DNA of 64,000 nucleotides, taken from positions 806,001 to 870,000 of the forward strand of contig NZ_CP045696.1 in NCBI RefSeq assembly GCF_009676955.1. The letters are read 5' to 3'. Position numbers and translations under genes: made by a program. The stretch comes from Sodaliphilus pleomorphus (GTDB taxonomy: Bacteria; Bacteroidota; Bacteroidia; Bacteroidales; Muribaculaceae). The notes under the pieces are model-generated. The model was not told the origin of the DNA and did no database searches. It saw only the letters and a program-made list of their open reading frames with translations. Shown one piece after another: positions 25,722 through 34,735 of this stretch. Each line of letters begins with the position of its first letter. Position 1 is the stretch's first letter.

Positions 25722-25769
25722 ACACACACACGGCCGAGCAGCAACAGTAGAGCCCGGCCGTGTGTGTGT
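25722..25769 (-). terminator. Long stem-loop terminator after the M23 peptidase gene
   Basis: Perfect 15-bp stem ACACACACACGGCCG / CGGCCGTGTGTGTGT (25722-25736 and 25755-25769) with an 18-nt loop. It lies 52 bp downstream of the minus-strand M23 gene and lacks a T-tract. Confidence 0.6.
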
Positions 25770-25821
25770 AACGGGAGAATATCTTCAATGCTCTCAATCG
25801 AGAGCTAAATGGCGCATTTAT

Positions 25822-26595
25822 TTACCGGCTGGCGCGCGAGCTGTTGCTGCGGGCGTCCATGTAGGTATCCTTGGTGAAAGTGTAGTTGTCGGTCACCGTC
25901 ACGTGGTTGACAAAGTCGAAGATGGCCTCGGGATTGATGGCATAGCCCATGTAACGGGTCTCGAAGTGCAGGTGAGGACCCGTGCTGCGGCCCGTGTTTC
26001 CGCTCAAGGCGATGGGCTGGCCCACCTTGACATACTGGTTGGGCTTGACCAGGAAGCGCGACAGGTGGCCGTACACGGTCTCGAGCCCGTTCTCGTGGCG
26101 CACGATCACATAGAAGCCGTAGCCGCCACGCTCATACTTGGTGAGGCGCACGCGGCCGCTGAAGGCGGCGCGCACGGTGTCGCCTATGGCTGCGCGCAGG
26201 TCAACGCCCTTGTGCGAGCGGCCGAAGCGCGGGCGGTAGCCGTAGTGCGAGGTCACATAGTGGCCCTTGACCGGCAAGCTGTAGTGGCGCACGTCGATGC
26301 GCTTGCTGTAGGGCACGTGCATGTCTTTGTAGGGGTTCACCAGGCCGCTTTCCCAGCCTTCGGTGTAAATATCGGGTTCGGGCTCATCTTCTCCGTAGAG
26401 GTCTTGAGCATATTTTTGTGCCTCCTCGAGGCGTATCTGGTCCTTGATGCGCGATTGCTTGGCAAGCATGTCGCTGTGAGCTTTGCGGTAGCTCGATACC
26501 GATTGTAAATTCTGGGCCGTAGCCGTAGTAGAAAATGTTGCAGTAGCCATGACAAGGGCTGCGCCGAAAACCTTTGCAAACTTATTTAAACTCAT
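25822..26595 (-). CDS. M23 family metallopeptidase (peptidoglycan endopeptidase)
   Basis: 257 residues from the ATG at 26595. A signal peptide ends near TTATAQ. The M23/LytM domain is C-terminal: GRSHKGVDLRAAIG carries the zinc His and Asp, and HLHFETRY the catalytic and third-ligand His. It should cleave peptide cross-links in the periplasm. The complete HxxxD and HxH motifs argue for an active enzyme rather than an EnvC-like activator. A -7 element TACTTTTG at 26788-26781 predicts a leader of about 180 nt. Confidence 0.9.
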   Translation of the reverse strand: MSLNKFAKVFGAALVMATATFSTTATAQNLQSVSSYRKAHSDMLAKQSRIKDQIRLEEAQKYAQDLYGEDEPEPDIYTEGWESGLVNPYKDMHVPYSKRIDVRHYSLPVKGHYVTSHYGYRPRFGRSHKGVDLRAAIGDTVRAAFSGRVRLTKYERGGYGFYVIVRHENGLETVYGHLSRFLVKPNQYVKVGQPIALSGNTGRSTGPHLHFETRYMGYAINPEAIFDFVNHVTVTDNYTFTKDTYMDARSNSSRASR

Positions 26596-26604
26596 TAAAA
26601 ACAC

Positions 26605-26984
26605 AATTTATAGCTCCTCAATGTGCATCACGACGAGAGAGGAACTTCAATTTCACGTATAGGAGCTCATGCAATCACTTTTCCCCCAAAGATGAGAAAA
26701 ATGCCGAAAATAGTAGTCAAAAGTAACCAAATGCTCCGAAATTCTTCTAGTTTACCAACTATTTTCAAATTTCTAACGTCCAAAAGTAGAAAAATATTTT
26801 TTTCAACGCAAGAAAGCGCCCGCTAAAATATGTAAACTTTTGTACTCTTATCTTAATATAAATATTACAACGTGCTACTTTTCAGGATGTTACACACTAT
26901 ATCTATTGTTCCACAACAAATTCCAAACAATCTTAAAAACCTTAAAATCAGCACAAAAAGCCGAAAGTGTGCAATTTTTTCAAC
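26605..26984. other. AT-rich intergenic region between the M23 gene and recG
   Basis: Contains the promoter and long leader of the M23 gene (-7 at 26781-26788). The remaining 190 bp up to the recG stop is AT-rich, with no gene or clear terminator T-tract seen. Confidence 0.5.
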
Positions 26985-29084
26985 TCAGCTGATGAGGCTC
27001 CAGTCGGCCTGCTGGCCACGCAAAAAGTGCATGTGCTCATCGAGCCGGCGCCCCTCTTGGCCCTGCAGTGCGGGGTCGGCATCGAGCACGGCCATGGCAT
27101 CGTTGCGTGCCATCTCCACGATAGGGCCGTCGGTGGCAAGGTTGGTGAGCTTGAGGTTGAAAGCGACACCACTCTGCTGCGTGCCTTCCATGTCGCCGGG
27201 GCCGCGCAGCTTCATGTCTTCCTCGGCTATCTTGAAGCCGTCGTTGCTTTGCACCATCACCTCGAGGCGCTTGCGCGTGTCGCCGGCAATCTGGTGCTTG
27301 GTCATCAATATGCAATAGCTCTGATCGGCCCCTCGCCCCACCCTGCCGCGCAACTGGTGCAGCTGCGAGAGGCCAAAACGCTCGGCATTCTCAATGATCA
27401 TCACGCTGGCGTTGGGCACATTCACGCCCACCTCGATGACGGTGGTGGCCACGAGAATCTGGGCCTGACCGCTCACGAAGAGCTCCATTTGGTGCTGTTT
27501 TTCCTTGGGCTTCATCTTGCCGTGCACATACACCACTCTGTAGTGCGGAAACTCCTGGCTCACCGCCTCGTAGCCATTGATCAAGTCGTGCAGGTCGGTC
27601 TTCTCGGTCGACTCGATGAGCGGATACACGATGTAGGCCTGACGTCCCTGGCGCAGCTCGGTGCCCAAGAAGTGGTACACCTGCTGGCGGTCGCTCTCGT
27701 AGCGCATGCGCGTGGTCACGGGTTTGCGGCCAGGAGGCAGCTCGTCGATGACCGAGACATCGAGGTCGCCATACACGGTCATGCTCAGCGTGCGCGGTAT
27801 GGGGGTGGCGGTCATCACCAGCACATGAGGCGGGGTGGAGTTTTTCTTCCACAAGCGGGAGCGCTGCACCACACCGAAGCGGTGTTGCTCGTCGATGACG
27901 GCCAGGCCCAGGTTGCGAAATTGCACCGTGTCTTCGATGAGGGCATGGGTGCCTATCAGAATCTGCAGGGAGCCGTCGAGCAAAGCGGCATGCAGGCGGT
28001 CGCGTTCTTTCTTGCCCGTGCTGCCGGTGAGCAGGCCCACGTGCACGCCTATCACGCTGGCCATCTCGCTTATCGACTCGTAGTGCTGAGTGGCCAGTAT
28101 CTCGGTGGGGGCCATGATGCAGGCCTGGAAGCCGTTGTCGAGGGCGATGAGCATGGTCATGAAAGCCACGATGGTCTTGCCGCTGCCCACATCGCCCTGC
28201 AGCAGGCGGTTCATTTGGCGGCCCGAGCCCAAATCGGCCCTTATCTCCTTGATGACGCGTTTCTGGGCCCCGGTGAGCGGGAAGCGCAGTCCGCGCTCGT
28301 AGAAGCCGTTGAAGCAGTCGCCTATGTGTGAAAACACAAAGCCGGGCAACTTGGCATTGCGCCCCTTGACGTTCTTGATGATGTTGAGCTCGAGGAAAAA
28401 CAGCTCTTCATACTTGAAGCGCAGCTGGGCACGCTGCATGAGCTCGACGCTGGCGGGCAGATGGATGTTGCGCAGGGCCTCGCCCAGCGAGAGCAAGCCG
28501 CGGCGGGCCCGCAGCCTGGGGGGCAGGGGGTCGGGCAGGCTGCCCACGTCGACGGCCTGCAGCATGGCGGCCACCAACTTCTGCAAGGTGCGTGAGGTGA
28601 AGTAGTGGTTGCGCAGCTTCTCGGTGAGGTTGTACACGCCCACGAGCCCCCGGGGCGCAGTCTCGGGCTTGTACACATCCACCTCGGGATGGATGATGCT
28701 GTAGGTGTTTTTGAACAGCTTGGGCTGGCCGAAGACGATGTACTCGACGCCGGTCTTGTAGGTTTCAAGCAGGCTCTTTACACGGTTGAACCACACCATC
28801 TCGATAGTGCCGGTGCCATCGGTGAACAGTGCCTGCAGGCGGCGCTTGCGGCCCTCGCCATGGGTGGTGAACGAGATGAAGCGCCCCTTGAACTGCATGC
28901 TGGGCAGTGAGTCGCCCTGCAGGCTGGAAATGGTGTAGACCTGGCTGCGGTCGATGTAGCGGAAAGGGAAATCGTAGAGCAAGTCGTAGTAGCTGCTTAT
29001 GCCGAGCTCGGTGGCAAGCAAGGCTGCACGCTTCGGGCCCACGCCTTTCAGGTACTTGATGTCGAGACGAGAGAGGTCAGTCAT
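26985..29084 (-). CDS. recG: ATP-dependent DNA helicase RecG
   Basis: 699 residues. Remodels stalled forks and Holliday junctions. An N-terminal wedge/OB region (about 1-250, with YLKGVGPKRAALL near 10) precedes the helicase core: Walker A LLQGDVGSGKTIVA near 290, the DEQH box VIDEQHRFGVVQR near 395, ATPIPRTL near 423, and the motif VI region QLRGRVGRG near 595. The ATG at 29084 overlaps the ispD stop by 8 bp, so recG follows ispD in one transcript. Confidence 0.97.
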   Translation of the reverse strand: MTDLSRLDIKYLKGVGPKRAALLATELGISSYYDLLYDFPFRYIDRSQVYTISSLQGDSLPSMQFKGRFISFTTHGEGRKRRLQALFTDGTGTIEMVWFNRVKSLLETYKTGVEYIVFGQPKLFKNTYSIIHPEVDVYKPETAPRGLVGVYNLTEKLRNHYFTSRTLQKLVAAMLQAVDVGSLPDPLPPRLRARRGLLSLGEALRNIHLPASVELMQRAQLRFKYEELFFLELNIIKNVKGRNAKLPGFVFSHIGDCFNGFYERGLRFPLTGAQKRVIKEIRADLGSGRQMNRLLQGDVGSGKTIVAFMTMLIALDNGFQACIMAPTEILATQHYESISEMASVIGVHVGLLTGSTGKKERDRLHAALLDGSLQILIGTHALIEDTVQFRNLGLAVIDEQHRFGVVQRSRLWKKNSTPPHVLVMTATPIPRTLSMTVYGDLDVSVIDELPPGRKPVTTRMRYESDRQQVYHFLGTELRQGRQAYIVYPLIESTEKTDLHDLINGYEAVSQEFPHYRVVYVHGKMKPKEKQHQMELFVSGQAQILVATTVIEVGVNVPNASVMIIENAERFGLSQLHQLRGRVGRGADQSYCILMTKHQIAGDTRKRLEVMVQSNDGFKIAEEDMKLRGPGDMEGTQQSGVAFNLKLTNLATDGPIVEMARNDAMAVLDADPALQGQEGRRLDEHMHFLRGQQADWSLIS

Positions 29085-29754
29085 GCGGGTGAAGCAGGTG
29101 TTGGGCGACAACGATGTCGACCGGGTGAGTGATTTTGATGTTGGTTATTTCGCCTTCAACAAGGGTGACCTGGCCACCAGCCCGCTCCCACACCGAAGCA
29201 TCGTCGGTGAAAAACGGGTCGCAAGGCACATCGTAGTCGCGCTTGAGCTGCAGGGCGTCGAAGGCCTGGGGCGTCTGCACTGCACGCAGGCTGGCTCGCG
29301 GCAAGGCCTGCGACGAGCCGCGGCCGTCGAGTTGCCGCACCGAGTCGGTGACGGGCGTGACGGGCACTGCCGCCCCGCTGCTGGCTGCAGCCTGATAAAT
29401 CTTGCCGATGAGCTCAACGCTCACCAGCGGGCGCACGCCGTCGTGCACGGCTACCAGGTCGCCTGGCTCAGGGTGCATCACGGCAAGGGCGTTTTTCACG
29501 CTCTGGAAGCGGCTGTCGCCTCCCTGCACCACAGCGTGGGGTGTATCGAAGTTGTGCTGCCTGCACAACTCGTGCCAGTAGCGCTGCTGCGAGGCTGGCA
29601 GCACGAGCAGTATCTCGACGTTGCCTGCCTGGTGAAACTGGTCGATGGTGCGCATGAGCACGGGGCGGCCCTCAAGGGGCACAAACTGCTTGGGCACCGG
29701 CGCGCCAAATCGCGTGCCGCTGCCGCCTGCCACAATTATCGCATATCGTTTCAT
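29077..29754 (-). CDS. ispD: 2-C-methyl-D-erythritol 4-phosphate cytidylyltransferase
   Basis: 225 residues. MEP pathway of isoprenoid synthesis: joins CTP and MEP. The CTP-binding loop IIVAGGSGTRFG is at residues 6-17, followed by PKQFVPLEGRPVLMRTID, HDGVRPLVS near 106 and TDDASVWERAG near 182. The start is the ATG at 29754, which aligns with the family. A -7 element TACATTTG (29770-29763) ends only 8 nt upstream, so the mRNA may be leaderless. Confidence 0.95.
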   Translation of the reverse strand: MKRYAIIVAGGSGTRFGAPVPKQFVPLEGRPVLMRTIDQFHQAGNVEILLVLPASQQRYWHELCRQHNFDTPHAVVQGGDSRFQSVKNALAVMHPEPGDLVAVHDGVRPLVSVELIGKIYQAAASSGAAVPVTPVTDSVRQLDGRGSSQALPRASLRAVQTPQAFDALQLKRDYDVPCDPFFTDDASVWERAGGQVTLVEGEITNIKITHPVDIVVAQHLLHPHD

Positions 29755-29762
29755 CACAAGCA

Positions 29763-29770
29763 CAAATGTA
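29763..29770 (-). promoter_or_regulatory. -7 element eight bases from the ispD start
   Basis: TACATTTG on the minus strand with 8 nt to the ATG. No exact TTTG at 19-21 nt further up, so moderate support only. Confidence 0.45.
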
Positions 29771-29820
29771 AGGAAAATTTTTCACATATCACGCAGCCCC
29801 CCCCTACCGGTACAACAACA

Positions 29821-29852
29821 GGCGTCCCGAGCCCGAAGGCTGGCGAGACGCC
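29821..29852 (-). terminator. Stem-loop after the HIT gene
   Basis: GGCGTC / GACGCC (29821-29826 and 29847-29852), extended by partial pairing inside, 48 bp past the HIT stop on the minus strand. No T-tract. Confidence 0.4.
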
Positions 29853-29899
29853 CGTTGCTATACCTGCCGAGAGGCACAAGAGGGCCCCTGTGGCAAGAG

Positions 29900-30298
29900 T
29901 CACAGTTTCTGGAACTCGGCGTAGACGCGGTCGGCAATTTCCTGCATCTGCTGTGCCGGCAGTTGCTTCTTGTTGTGGAAGTCCATGTCGCTCTCTGCAT
30001 TGAGCGGCACCAGGTGGATGTGGCAATGGGGCACTTCCAGGCCGAGCACAGCCACGCCTATGCGCTTGCAGGGCACTGCGGCCTTGAGCGCCTGGGCCAC
30101 CTTCTTGGCAAACTGCCACAGGCCCACATACTCGTCGTTGTCGAGGTCAAACAGGTAGTTCACCTCGTGCTTGGGTATCACAAGCGTGTGGCCAGCATTC
30201 ACGGGGTTGATGTCGAGAAAGGCATAGTAGTGCTCACTCTCGGCACACTTGTAGCTGGGCATCTCACCTGCCACGATTTTGCTGAATATCGATGCCAT
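29900..30298 (-). CDS. HIT family nucleotide-binding protein
   Basis: 132 residues. Histidine-triad hydrolase or transferase acting on nucleoside phosphates. The triad HCHIHLVP is near residue 91, with the N-terminal IFSKIVAGEMPSYK and INPVNAGHTLVIPK near 30. It is 54 bp downstream of greA on the same strand, an arrangement common in Bacteroidales. Confidence 0.95.
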   Translation of the reverse strand: MASIFSKIVAGEMPSYKCAESEHYYAFLDINPVNAGHTLVIPKHEVNYLFDLDNDEYVGLWQFAKKVAQALKAAVPCKRIGVAVLGLEVPHCHIHLVPLNAESDMDFHNKKQLPAQQMQEIADRVYAEFQKL

Positions 30299-30352
30299 AT
30301 ATCTAAATACAATAATTTAAAAAGTAATGCAATCTTTGTTGAATGCCGGCCG

Positions 30353-30823
30353 TTACAGGCCGATATCGATGATTTCAAACTTCATTGTGCCGGCAGGCAC
30401 CTTCACATCGACCACGTCGCCCTTCTTGTGGCCGAGCAGGCCTTTGGCGATGGGGGTGGTGATCGAGATCTTGCCAGCCTTGAGGTCGGCCTCGGTCTCG
30501 CTCACGATTGTGTAGGTCATCTTGGCGTTGTTCTTGATATTCTTGATGGTCACCTTGTTCATGAGTTGCACCTCATCGGTCTGCAGCTTGCTCTGGTCGA
30601 TGATGCGAGCCGTTGCAACCAGATTCTTGAGTTCAGAAATCTTAGCCTCCAGCATTCCTTGACGCTCCTTGGCGGCGTCATATTCTGCGTTCTCCGAGAG
30701 GTCGCCTTTCTCGCGTGCCTCCTGGATAGCCTTGACAACATCGGGGCGCTCCACGTTTTCCAGACGGTTGAGCTCGGCCATTTTCTTGTCGTAGCCTTCT
30801 TGAGTCATGTAGCTAATAGCCAT
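30353..30823 (-). CDS. greA: Transcription elongation factor GreA
   Basis: 156 residues. Rescues backtracked RNA polymerase by stimulating transcript cleavage. The N-terminal coiled coil (about 10-75) carries the acidic tip (LSENAEYDAAKE near 40). The C-terminal FKBP-like domain includes SITTPIAKGLLGHKKGDVV split near 117-136. It has a consensus promoter about 90 nt upstream and leads the greA-HIT unit. Confidence 0.96.
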   Translation of the reverse strand: MAISYMTQEGYDKKMAELNRLENVERPDVVKAIQEAREKGDLSENAEYDAAKERQGMLEAKISELKNLVATARIIDQSKLQTDEVQLMNKVTIKNIKNNAKMTYTIVSETEADLKAGKISITTPIAKGLLGHKKGDVVDVKVPAGTMKFEIIDIGL

Positions 30824-30914
30824 GGTAAAAACTGTTTAGTCATTAGTAAAAACAAGAAGAATCTCATTAAAGTCTGAGACTCCTCGTGCCATTAATTCGT
30901 TATTTTCAACAATG

Positions 30915-30945
30915 CAAAGGTAGCAACTCTTTTCCGTCTTTCAAA
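30915..30945 (-). promoter_or_regulatory. greA promoter
   Basis: Minus strand TTTG (30945-30942), 19 nt, TACCTTTG (30922-30915). Exact consensus and spacing. Confidence 0.8.
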
Positions 30946-31224
30946 TTTATGATTGGGCAAAACACCGACTTTTCAATATAATTAACTTATCGGTTACAAT
31001 TACAGTAGTGCATCGGGTCATTTGGTGAAAACATGTAACTCACACGCACCATGGCGGCCCAGCAGAAATAACGAAAAAAAGCGCCGTTAACACTATTTAA
31101 CACACGCCGAAAGGCAGCAACAGAAGTCGACAAAATACACTAATTATCAATACATTAAATACACATCGCCCCTCTGTTTCGCAAAGCAAAGTTGTCAAAA
31201 CATGTTTTATAACATAAATATAGA
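30946..31224. other. Intergenic region without a recognised gene
   Basis: About 280 bp between the greA promoter and a possible small-RNA promoter. AT-rich, with no ORF of note and no tRNA-like or CRISPR-like pattern. I see nothing definite in it. Confidence 0.4.
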
Positions 31225-31350
31225 TTTGCATATTGCAAAATAAACACTTTACTTTGCCTGCGAAACCGAGAAACAATCTTTTTACCTTAATTAATTTGTA
31301 CCTATTGACCTAAAAAGCAATTCTTGACCGAGAATTGCTTTTTATTTTTT
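31225..31350 (+). ncRNA. Candidate small RNA with strong intrinsic terminator
   Basis: TTTG (31225-31228), 20 nt, TTACTTTG (31249-31256; one mismatch to TAnnTTTG) would start an RNA near 31261. It would end at a perfect 13-bp hairpin AAAAAGCAATTCT / AGAATTGCTTTTT (31312-31324 and 31331-31343) followed by ATTTTTT. The product is about 85 nt. There is no plus-strand gene upstream that needs this terminator; the T-tract is on the plus strand, though the hairpin could also end the minus-strand phosphatase transcript. Confidence 0.4.
31312..31350. terminator. Intrinsic terminator, T-tract on the plus strand
   Basis: 13-bp perfect stem with a 6-nt loop (TGACCG) and a run of Ts after it on the plus strand. 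The nearest coding end is the minus-strand HAD gene (31396), 46 bp away. Confidence 0.85.
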
Positions 31351-31395
31351 CCCATTGCTGCCAGTGTGTTTCAGCCATGCCGGTGCCGGCAAGGC

Positions 31396-32067
31396 TCAAC
31401 CGAGCGGGAGCCCCGTTTCGACCAGGCTGAGAATTTGGTCAGGGCTGTTGACTATAGTGCCTGCATGGTACTCGATGAGCTCCTTCTCGGGGCGGAAGCC
31501 CCAAGTCACGCCAGCCGAGTCGACACAAGCGCGGCGGGCCGTCTCCATGTCGACACCCGAATCGCCCACATAGAGCACATCGGCCTTGGCCACCTTGGTC
31601 TTGGCCAGGATGCCAAACACGATGGAGGGGTCGGGTTTGGTCTTGACGCCCTCCTTCTGACCCTCGACAGCTGCAAAGTCAACATTGCCATAGTAGTGGG
31701 CCACGATGCGCTCGGCAGCAGCCTGGTACTTGTTGCTGGCCACCGCCACCTTCACGCCCTTGGCGCGCAGGCCCAGCAGCATGTCTTCGATGCCGGGATA
31801 GGGCTTGGTGCAATCGGTGAGATGCTCGTTGTAGTATTCCTTGAAGTCCTTGAGCAGGCGTTCCACAGTTTCGATGTCGCGCCGGTCCTCGGGCAGCACG
31901 CGCTCGATGAGGCGTCGCACGCCATTGCCCACAAAGAAAGGATAGGAGGCCATGCTGTGGGTGGCATAGCCATTCTTGTGCAAAGCATAATTGGCCGCGT
32001 TGCCCAAGTCCTCGATGGTGTTGAGCAGCGTGCCGTCTAAATCAAAAATCACTAATTTCTTTTTCAT
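31396..32067 (-). CDS. HAD hydrolase, phosphoglycolate phosphatase type
   Basis: 223 residues from the ATG at 32067. The HAD motif I FDLDGTLLNT is at residues 7-16; motif II VAVASNK near 107; the Lys and Asp motifs KTKPDPSIV near 145 and VLYVGDSGVDMETARRA near 165. The helical cap matches the Gph/PGP subfamily, but HAD substrates are not reliably read from sequence. It lies 106 bp after the TamL-like gene on the same strand. Confidence 0.88.
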   Translation of the reverse strand: MKKKLVIFDLDGTLLNTIEDLGNAANYALHKNGYATHSMASYPFFVGNGVRRLIERVLPEDRRDIETVERLLKDFKEYYNEHLTDCTKPYPGIEDMLLGLRAKGVKVAVASNKYQAAAERIVAHYYGNVDFAAVEGQKEGVKTKPDPSIVFGILAKTKVAKADVLYVGDSGVDMETARRACVDSAGVTWGFRPEKELIEYHAGTIVNSPDQILSLVETGLPLG

Positions 32068-32173
32068 CGTCAAAAAAACGTGTGAATATATTTTAAATGT
32101 CTCGTGTATTGTTTTTTGCAACAGTGTGGCCGTAACACACACACCCCCTGCCACCGGCCTTATGAGCCACGGC

Positions 32174-34522
32174 TCAGAAGGGGTAGCCCACCGAGAAGTG
32201 GAACTCGGCATCGCGGTTGAAGCTGGGGTGCACAAGTGGCCAGTGCCGCTCGCCCGAGGCGGGGTTGTGGGCCTTCATGCCCATGTCGAGCCGCACCAGG
32301 AAGTAGTTGAAGTTGAGCCTTATGCCCACGCCGTAGGCCAAGGCGATCTGCTCCAGAAACTTATTGAACCTGAACACGCCTCCCTGCTGGTCGGGATACT
32401 TCTTGATGGTCCATATATTGCCGGCGTCGACAAAGACTGCGCCCTCGATGAGCCAGAACAGCTTGCTGCGCAGCTCCACATTGGCCACCAGGTGGATATC
32501 GCCGCACTGGTAGATGAAGCCGTTCACCGAGTTGCTCGAGGTGAAGCTGCCGGGTCCCAGAGTGCGCACGCCCCAGCCGCGCACATCGTTGGCACCGCCG
32601 GCATAGAAGCGTTTCTCAAACGGGGCTATGGTAGAGTTGCCGTAGGGCACAAGCAGGCCGCCGCCCACATGCCAGGCCAGCTGGTTGCGCGAGTTCAGGT
32701 TGTGGGTGAATGCATAGTCGGCCTGTGCTTTCACATATTGTGCATAGCGGGTGCCCAGCACCTTGTAGGCCTCGTCCTGGTCGTGTCTTTGGCCCGAGAT
32801 TTTGGAGATGGCATAGAGCAGGTTGCCAGCCACCTCGGCCGAGGCGCGCACCGTGTAGATATTTTGCTGCTGGCTCGAGGCCAGGGGGGTGAGCTCGCGC
32901 TTGTTGGTGTGATAGAAGCTGTAGCCCATGCGCATGATCAAGTGGTCCTCGTAGGAGTATCGCAACAAGGGGTTGGAGATGCTGTCAAGAAATCCGCCCT
33001 TGCTCTTGGGCAGATACACATAGCTCAGGTCGACAATGTTGAAGGTGTGGCGCGTGAGGTTCTGCTTCTCACTCCATATATATTTCCAGCCGGCGCCGGC
33101 AATCACGCGCGTGTACTCGGGACGTGCCTGGTAGTCGAAGTTGGTGGAGAAGTCGGTGCTGGCCTGCACGCGCTGCTTAAAGCTCTTCTTGAGAAACGGG
33201 GCCACAAACTTGGGGAAGGTGATGCCCAGCTCGGCCAGATACTCAGAGTAGTTGTCGTTGATGAGGCCGTTGATGTTGCCCGATATGCTCTCGTAGCTGG
33301 CCTTGAACTTGGCATTGAGCACCTCGGAGCCGTTGAAGATGTTGCGGTGCTGATAGTCGGCGCCCACGCCGAAGCCCAGGTCGCCCTCCGAGTTGGTGCC
33401 CTCGAGCGAGAATGACACCGACTGCTTCTTGTCGCGGGTGAGCAGCACATAGGTATCGACCCACATCTTGCCGTCGACCTCGCCCACGAGCTGCGTGGTG
33501 ATGTTGACAAATTTCAGGATGCCCAGGCGTCCCAGCGCCCGATAGGTCTTGTTGACGTCGGCAGCATTGTAGAGCCGGCCGGGCACGATGTAGCAGCACT
33601 CGTCGAGCAGGTGTCGACGCAGGTAGTTGTCGGTGGGGTCGGTGATGTAGGTGCAGCCGCGATACTCAGTCGTGTCGCCGTAGAAGTTGTTGTCTTGCAT
33701 GGTGACTGGATCGTAGTGGGTGACAAAGGTGACACTGCGCACATAGAACTGCTTGTGGCTGTTGTAGCCAGGCACGCGGGCGAGCTGCCGCGGAGGCAGC
33801 ACGTTGAGCGTGAGGTCGACGGCGCGGCTGCCGGCGGCCGTGTCGGCATAGAAGCCTATGTACTCCTTGCTGAAGGCATAGTACCCCTGGTCGCGCAAGC
33901 GCTCGGTGATGAGTTGCCGCTCGCTGTCGAGCTTGTTGTGGTCGAAGACCGAGTTTTGCCTTATGGGGAAAAGTGTGGAGTCGGCCACAATGAGGCTGCG
34001 CAGGGTGTCGTTGGGAATGTTGTAGGCAATCGAGCGCACATAGTAGGGGGCGTTGAGGCGTATGTTGTAGGTCACTCTCACCTTTTTCTTTTTGGCATTG
34101 CGCTCGACCTGGCTGGTGACGCTGTTGTTCATGTAGCCCTTGTTGACCAGAGCCATCTGCAGCTGGCTCACACTGGCCGCCGTGAGCGTGGAGTCGTAGA
34201 TTACTGGAGGGGTGCCCACGCGCTGCACCCAGCGGTTGAACCACTTGGTCGAGTCCTTGCCGCTCAGGTTGTACATGGCCAGCTGCAGCTTGAGGCCGCC
34301 CAGCACCTTGTGGTTTTCGGTTTGGCGCAAGTAGTTGACGAGCTCGTAGGTGCTCACCTCCGAGTTCTTGTTTTCCTTGTCGACGATGCGCAGCGTCACG
34401 TTGTCGAGCAAGTACTGCCCTTGGGGCACATGCTTGGTCGAGGAGCACGACAAGCCCCCGAGCAGCAGCACGATGAGCGCTGCCGCCAGCAGTGACATGC
34501 GTTTAAACTTGGACACATTCAT
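32174..34522 (-). CDS. tamL: TamL-like outer-membrane assembly lipoprotein (BamA/TamA superfamily)
   Basis: 782 residues from the ATG at 34522. The signal peptide with lipobox LGGLSC (Cys26) marks a lipoprotein, the distinguishing trait of the Bacteroidetes TamA homologue TamL. POTRA-like repeats (about 35-400, e.g. YNIRLNAPYYVRSIAYNIP in two halves) lead to a 16-strand-type barrel ending in FHFSVGYPF, with a terminal Phe. GGANDVRGWGVRTLGPG near 645 is the conserved lid/strand motif (RGW). It should help insert outer-membrane or surface proteins. Consensus promoter at 34558-34590. Confidence 0.88.
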   Translation of the reverse strand: MNVSKFKRMSLLAAALIVLLLGGLSCSSTKHVPQGQYLLDNVTLRIVDKENKNSEVSTYELVNYLRQTENHKVLGGLKLQLAMYNLSGKDSTKWFNRWVQRVGTPPVIYDSTLTAASVSQLQMALVNKGYMNNSVTSQVERNAKKKKVRVTYNIRLNAPYYVRSIAYNIPNDTLRSLIVADSTLFPIRQNSVFDHNKLDSERQLITERLRDQGYYAFSKEYIGFYADTAAGSRAVDLTLNVLPPRQLARVPGYNSHKQFYVRSVTFVTHYDPVTMQDNNFYGDTTEYRGCTYITDPTDNYLRRHLLDECCYIVPGRLYNAADVNKTYRALGRLGILKFVNITTQLVGEVDGKMWVDTYVLLTRDKKQSVSFSLEGTNSEGDLGFGVGADYQHRNIFNGSEVLNAKFKASYESISGNINGLINDNYSEYLAELGITFPKFVAPFLKKSFKQRVQASTDFSTNFDYQARPEYTRVIAGAGWKYIWSEKQNLTRHTFNIVDLSYVYLPKSKGGFLDSISNPLLRYSYEDHLIMRMGYSFYHTNKRELTPLASSQQQNIYTVRASAEVAGNLLYAISKISGQRHDQDEAYKVLGTRYAQYVKAQADYAFTHNLNSRNQLAWHVGGGLLVPYGNSTIAPFEKRFYAGGANDVRGWGVRTLGPGSFTSSNSVNGFIYQCGDIHLVANVELRSKLFWLIEGAVFVDAGNIWTIKKYPDQQGGVFRFNKFLEQIALAYGVGIRLNFNYFLVRLDMGMKAHNPASGERHWPLVHPSFNRDAEFHFSVGYPF

Positions 34523-34557
34523 CTTGTCGCGACTTCCTTTTTTTTTCAATTGCGGTG

Positions 34558-34590
34558 CAAATTTACGCCATTTTTTGGGCACATGGCAAA
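34558..34590 (-). promoter_or_regulatory. Promoter of the TamL-like gene
   Basis: Minus strand TTTG (34590-34587), 21 nt, TAAATTTG (34565-34558), leaving a leader of about 30 nt. Confidence 0.7.
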
Positions 34591-34735
34591 AATAATACAT
34601 TCATTTTACATGTATTTCAAAATTAATGTTTACTTTAGCAATTGAACTAAAATGAGAGAAGCAACAAGCCTCGGCCCAGCGGCCCTGGCACCAACACATA
34701 ATATAATAACTCAAAAAAAAGATCTTTACACGCCC

